DNA from: Flavobacteriales bacterium
GTDB taxonomy: Bacteria; Bacteroidota; Bacteroidia; Flavobacteriales_D; Sanyastnellaceae
Direction: 5' to 3'
NCBI GenBank assembly: GCA_011524845.1
Contig: WTJL01000172.1
Location: 7,800 to 14,571 of the forward strand
Length of the DNA: 6,772 nt
Both the position numbers and the translations under genes were made by a program. Position 1 is the stretch's first letter, and every line of letters starts with the position of its first letter. The notes beneath the pieces are model-generated. The model did no database searches. It saw nothing but the letters and a program-made list of their open reading frames with translations, and was not told the origin of the DNA. Below are positions 4,419 through 6,772 of the stretch, piece by piece.

Positions 4419-6772
4419 GGCTTCAAATCGGGTTGTGTGCTTCCGGGATCGACGTCCAAAGTATTGAAATAATCGTTGACGCGGTCGCGGTAATACGGAA
4501 GTAGTTCAGCGGGGACTGTGCGTAACAATTCGAGTTCGTTCATCTTTTTGCGGAGGTACTCCGACGCTTGTGGAGGGGTGGCTTTCAGGGCGTCGTCTCC
4601 GGTTTGCGAAGTCCGCTCTTCTTTCTCCCCGCGAATCCGCTCGGCGTTTTCCGCTTCCAGCAACCGCGTGATCAATTCTTGTTGGCGCTGAAGCGTCGCT
4701 TCGTCGACTTGACGGTTGACCAAATCGCGCTCGATGTCCTCCATCTGTTTGGCGATGTCGCTCATTTGGTTGCCCTTGCCAGACCCGTCTTCGTTGAGCT
4801 GCTTGGCCTTCTCTTGGGCCATCTTGCGAAGGGCCGCTTGTTGGGCCGCCATCTGGGCCAAATCTTTGGACATGCCGCCAGGTTGTTGCTTGCCAACTTG
4901 GCCTTGGTTGGTGCCTTTGCCCATCTGCTCCTTCATTTGCTCGAGCTTCTTGCCCAAGGCCTGCTGCATTTTTTTCATGTCGCCCGCTTTGGGAGAAGGG
5001 GAGGGGTTTCCAGATCCACCAGGCTTCTCGCAGTTGCCAGAACCCGGCTGCTTTTGGGCTTCTTGCTGCTGCATTTGCTGGAGCGCCTCGTCCAACAGCA
5101 ACGCGAGGTTGTTGAAGGAGGTCATGACGTACTGCTGGTTCATGGCAATGTCCGCCGTTTGGCGATCACCAAACCCATCAAGCGCCTTGGTCATGTGACG
5201 GTTCACCAACCCAATTTCTCGGTTGACGGCAGAGGCCAATTGGGGAATGCGCATGCTCAGCTCAAACAGGCTGTCTTCCACCATGACCGCATCGTCCTTC
5301 AGCTTGCGTTGGGCTTGCCCATGGTTGATGTAGCGGGGGTCTTGTTCGTTGGTGACTTTGAGGTCGGCCATCAACCCCTCTTCTTCGAACGACAGGGTCA
5401 AGATGTTTTCCAACAACGCCCGAAGCGCGTCCATGTCTTCGCTCGCCGACTCGGACTCAGAGTCCATCTGCATCTGCTCCATTTGTTGGGCGAGCTGTTC
5501 CATTTGCTCCGCGGCCTTTTTTTGGCTGTCGGAGGCCTTCTTGTCCTTGCCTTTGTCGAGTTGCTCCGACCCTTTTTGCATCTCTTCCTGAATGGACCGC
5601 TCTTCTTCGGAGCTGTCCATCATGGGGTTGGGGTTTTCCAGCTGTTGGTTGTCTTTTTCCAGTTGGTCGAGGTCTTTGCGGAGGTCGTCAAAGGCTTGGT
5701 TGAGGCTGTCTTGTTTGGCCTTGAGTTCTTCAGGGTCCATCAAGCCCAAATCGGTTTCCTCCGCCAAGCGCTCTTGCTCTTCCGCCAATTTCTTGAGGTC
5801 TTCGATGGCCTCGTCCATCTTCGTCTCCCACTCCAGCTGACGGAATTGCTCCAACGCGCGGTCGAGCTCTTTTTCCATGGCGTCGTGGTTGAGCTCCATC
5901 TCGTTGAGCTGCTCCTGCATCTTTTCAGGATCCATCTCCTGCATGAGCTCCTCCATCTGCTCGTAGATCTGGCGGAGTTCTTCGCTCATGATGTTGTCCA
6001 TCAATTTTTGGAGTTGCTCTTGCTTGTCCAAAATGCGTTCCTCCTGCTTGCTGAACTCGTTCGCACGATCGTCTTTGCGCTCGTTCTCTTCGCGCATCTT
6101 CTCCAACTTCTCCTGAAGCGCTTGCTGTTGCTCCATGAGGTCTTCCATGGCTTGGCGGTCTTGCCAGGTCATCTCACCTTGTTCGCGAAGACGTTCCTGC
6201 ATGGCCTCCATGGCCTCTCGCAGCTCAGCGGCTTCACGGGACGCTTCTTCGAGACCTTCCTCAATGGATTCGGCGGTGTCGTTGCGCTCCTCGCGGATGT
6301 CTTCTTGGCTGGGCGCGGCGATTCGGGTGGTCCCGGAGCGCACCATTTTGGCGCCGTGCACTCCGTCGTTGTCCCAGAGTTCAAACCAACACTCCAACAC
6401 GTCGCCCTGCTGCCAATCCAGGTCGCGCATGTCCCACGTGTGGTAGAACGAGCCTTGGCGCCCCGAAGGCACGTCGAGTTCCATGCGCCCGTCGTAGACC
6501 GCGGTGGCCTCATCGCTAGCGCTCGCCACGTCGTCTGTCGCAGGCCTCGCGCCCCGTTCGACAAACGCCCACACGAAGCTCAGGCGGCTGAAGCCATAGT
6601 CGTCTTGCACCGTCCCGGTGAAGTGTCTGCGTTTGCGTGACGTGCTGTCCGCTTCCTCTTGAACGCGGATGGACGGCTTGCCGTCTCGGATGACGCGGAT
6701 GCGGTGGCGGAGCGAATCCCCGGTCGCCTCGTCTCCAAGCGGGGTGGTCCAATACACCGTGTTGGACGACGC
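4415..6772 (-). CDS. DUF4175-like large coiled-coil protein, 5' end cut off by the window
   Basis: The frame is open through the right edge (785 residues visible, counted from 6772). The GTG at 6757 is probably an internal valine, because homologues are longer and have an N-terminal membrane region that is not visible here. A beta-rich segment at about residues 35-150 contains DDYGFSRLSFVW (57-68) and CWFELWDNDGVHGAK (128-142), the DUF4175 signatures. Long charged coiled coils rich in Gln, Glu and Met follow at about 160-440. Then come a helical block with little charge bias (about 450-570), a Gly/Pro/Ser linker containing a Cys (about 576-597), a second Gln/Met/Lys-rich coiled coil (about 598-715), and a conserved tail with LRTVPAELLPYYRDRVNDYF (751-770). 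The role is unknown; such proteins are sometimes labelled 'ATPase', but no Walker motif is visible. A membrane-anchored, periplasm-facing scaffold is a guess. It is the first gene of the visible operon and overlaps the ATPase gene by 4 bases. Confidence 0.9.
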   Translation of the reverse strand, partial: ASSNTVYWTTPLGDEATGDSLRHRIRVIRDGKPSIRVQEEADSTSRKRRHFTGTVQDDYGFSRLSFVWAFVERGARPATDDVASASDEATAVYDGRMELDVPSGRQGSFYHTWDMRDLDWQQGDVLECWFELWDNDGVHGAKMVRSGTTRIAAPSQEDIREERNDTAESIEEGLEEASREAAELREAMEAMQERLREQGEMTWQDRQAMEDLMEQQQALQEKLEKMREENERKDDRANEFSKQEERILDKQEQLQKLMDNIMSEELRQIYEQMEELMQEMDPEKMQEQLNEMELNHDAMEKELDRALEQFRQLEWETKMDEAIEDLKKLAEEQERLAEETDLGLMDPEELKAKQDSLNQAFDDLRKDLDQLEKDNQQLENPNPMMDSSEEERSIQEEMQKGSEQLDKGKDKKASDSQKKAAEQMEQLAQQMEQMQMDSESESASEDMDALRALLENILTLSFEEEGLMADLKVTNEQDPRYINHGQAQRKLKDDAVMVEDSLFELSMRIPQLASAVNREIGLVNRHMTKALDGFGDRQTADIAMNQQYVMTSFNNLALLLDEALQQMQQQEAQKQPGSGNCEKPGGSGNPSPSPKAGDMKKMQQALGKKLEQMKEQMGKGTNQGQVGKQQPGGMSKDLAQMAAQQAALRKMAQEKAKQLNEDGSGKGNQMSDIAKQMEDIERDLVNRQVDEATLQRQQELITRLLEAENAERIRGEKEERTSQTGDDALKATPPQASEYLRKKMNELELLRTVPAELLPYYRDRVNDYFNTLDVDPGSTQPDLKP

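Noticed and set aside
5000..5080. Gly/Pro/Ser linker with Cys in the DUF4175-like protein as a lipobox or metal site
   Set aside because: It is internal, not near an N-terminus, and has a single Cys without a partner, so it fits a flexible linker better.
4568..6640. 690-residue open frame on the plus strand, opposite the DUF4175-like gene
   Set aside because: It is the mirror of a Gln/Glu/Met-rich coiled-coil gene, which yields a Leu/His/Phe-rich antisense translation with no recognisable domain. The minus-strand frame has family signatures.

Overview
The window looks like chromosomal DNA of a Bacteroidota bacterium with fairly high GC (clearly above 50% by eye). The main evidence is the gene set and its relatives. 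A large coiled-coil protein of the DUF4175 type, with the WDNDGV and 'LRTVPAELLPYY' signatures I associate with Bacteroidota, sits beside an RsbW-like ATPase, ybeY and mnmG. YbeY carries the GFKDK form of its metal motif, ribosome binding sites are weak or absent, and one gap holds a TAnnTTTG element, the Bacteroidota -7 promoter motif. I cannot name a genus.

All five genes lie on the minus strand, so the transcription order runs from high to low coordinates. At the right edge is a DUF4175-like protein (6772 down to 4415) whose 5' end is cut off by the window. It overlaps by 4 bases (ATGA) a small histidine-kinase-like ATPase (4418-4005). After 4 bases comes ybeY, the rRNA-processing endoribonuclease (4000-3572). 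After 26 bases comes mnmG/gidA, the tRNA wobble-uridine modification enzyme (3545-1683). After 19 bases comes an ALDH7-family aldehyde dehydrogenase (1663-134). A 10-bp hairpin at 61-85 follows and probably ends the transcript. The first 60 bases hold no feature I can support. No tRNA, rRNA, CRISPR, insertion sequence or phage gene was seen.

The first four genes are packed tightly enough to be one operon. ybeY and mnmG both serve the translation machinery (16S rRNA maturation and tRNA modification). The DUF4175-like protein and the ATPase are a translationally coupled pair of unknown job. The dehydrogenase may be read through from mnmG, may have its own promoter in the gap, or both.

The most notable non-gene signal is a pair of parS-type centromere sites, the palindrome TGTTCCACGTGGAACA recognised by ParB. 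One is a perfect copy overlapping the last codons of ybeY (3582-3597). The other is a 15/16 copy inside mnmG (2363-2378), 1,219 bp away. Both lie inside coding sequence and are read in different frames. They suggest that this segment is part of the chromosome-segregation (ParABS) loading region and therefore probably close to the replication origin.
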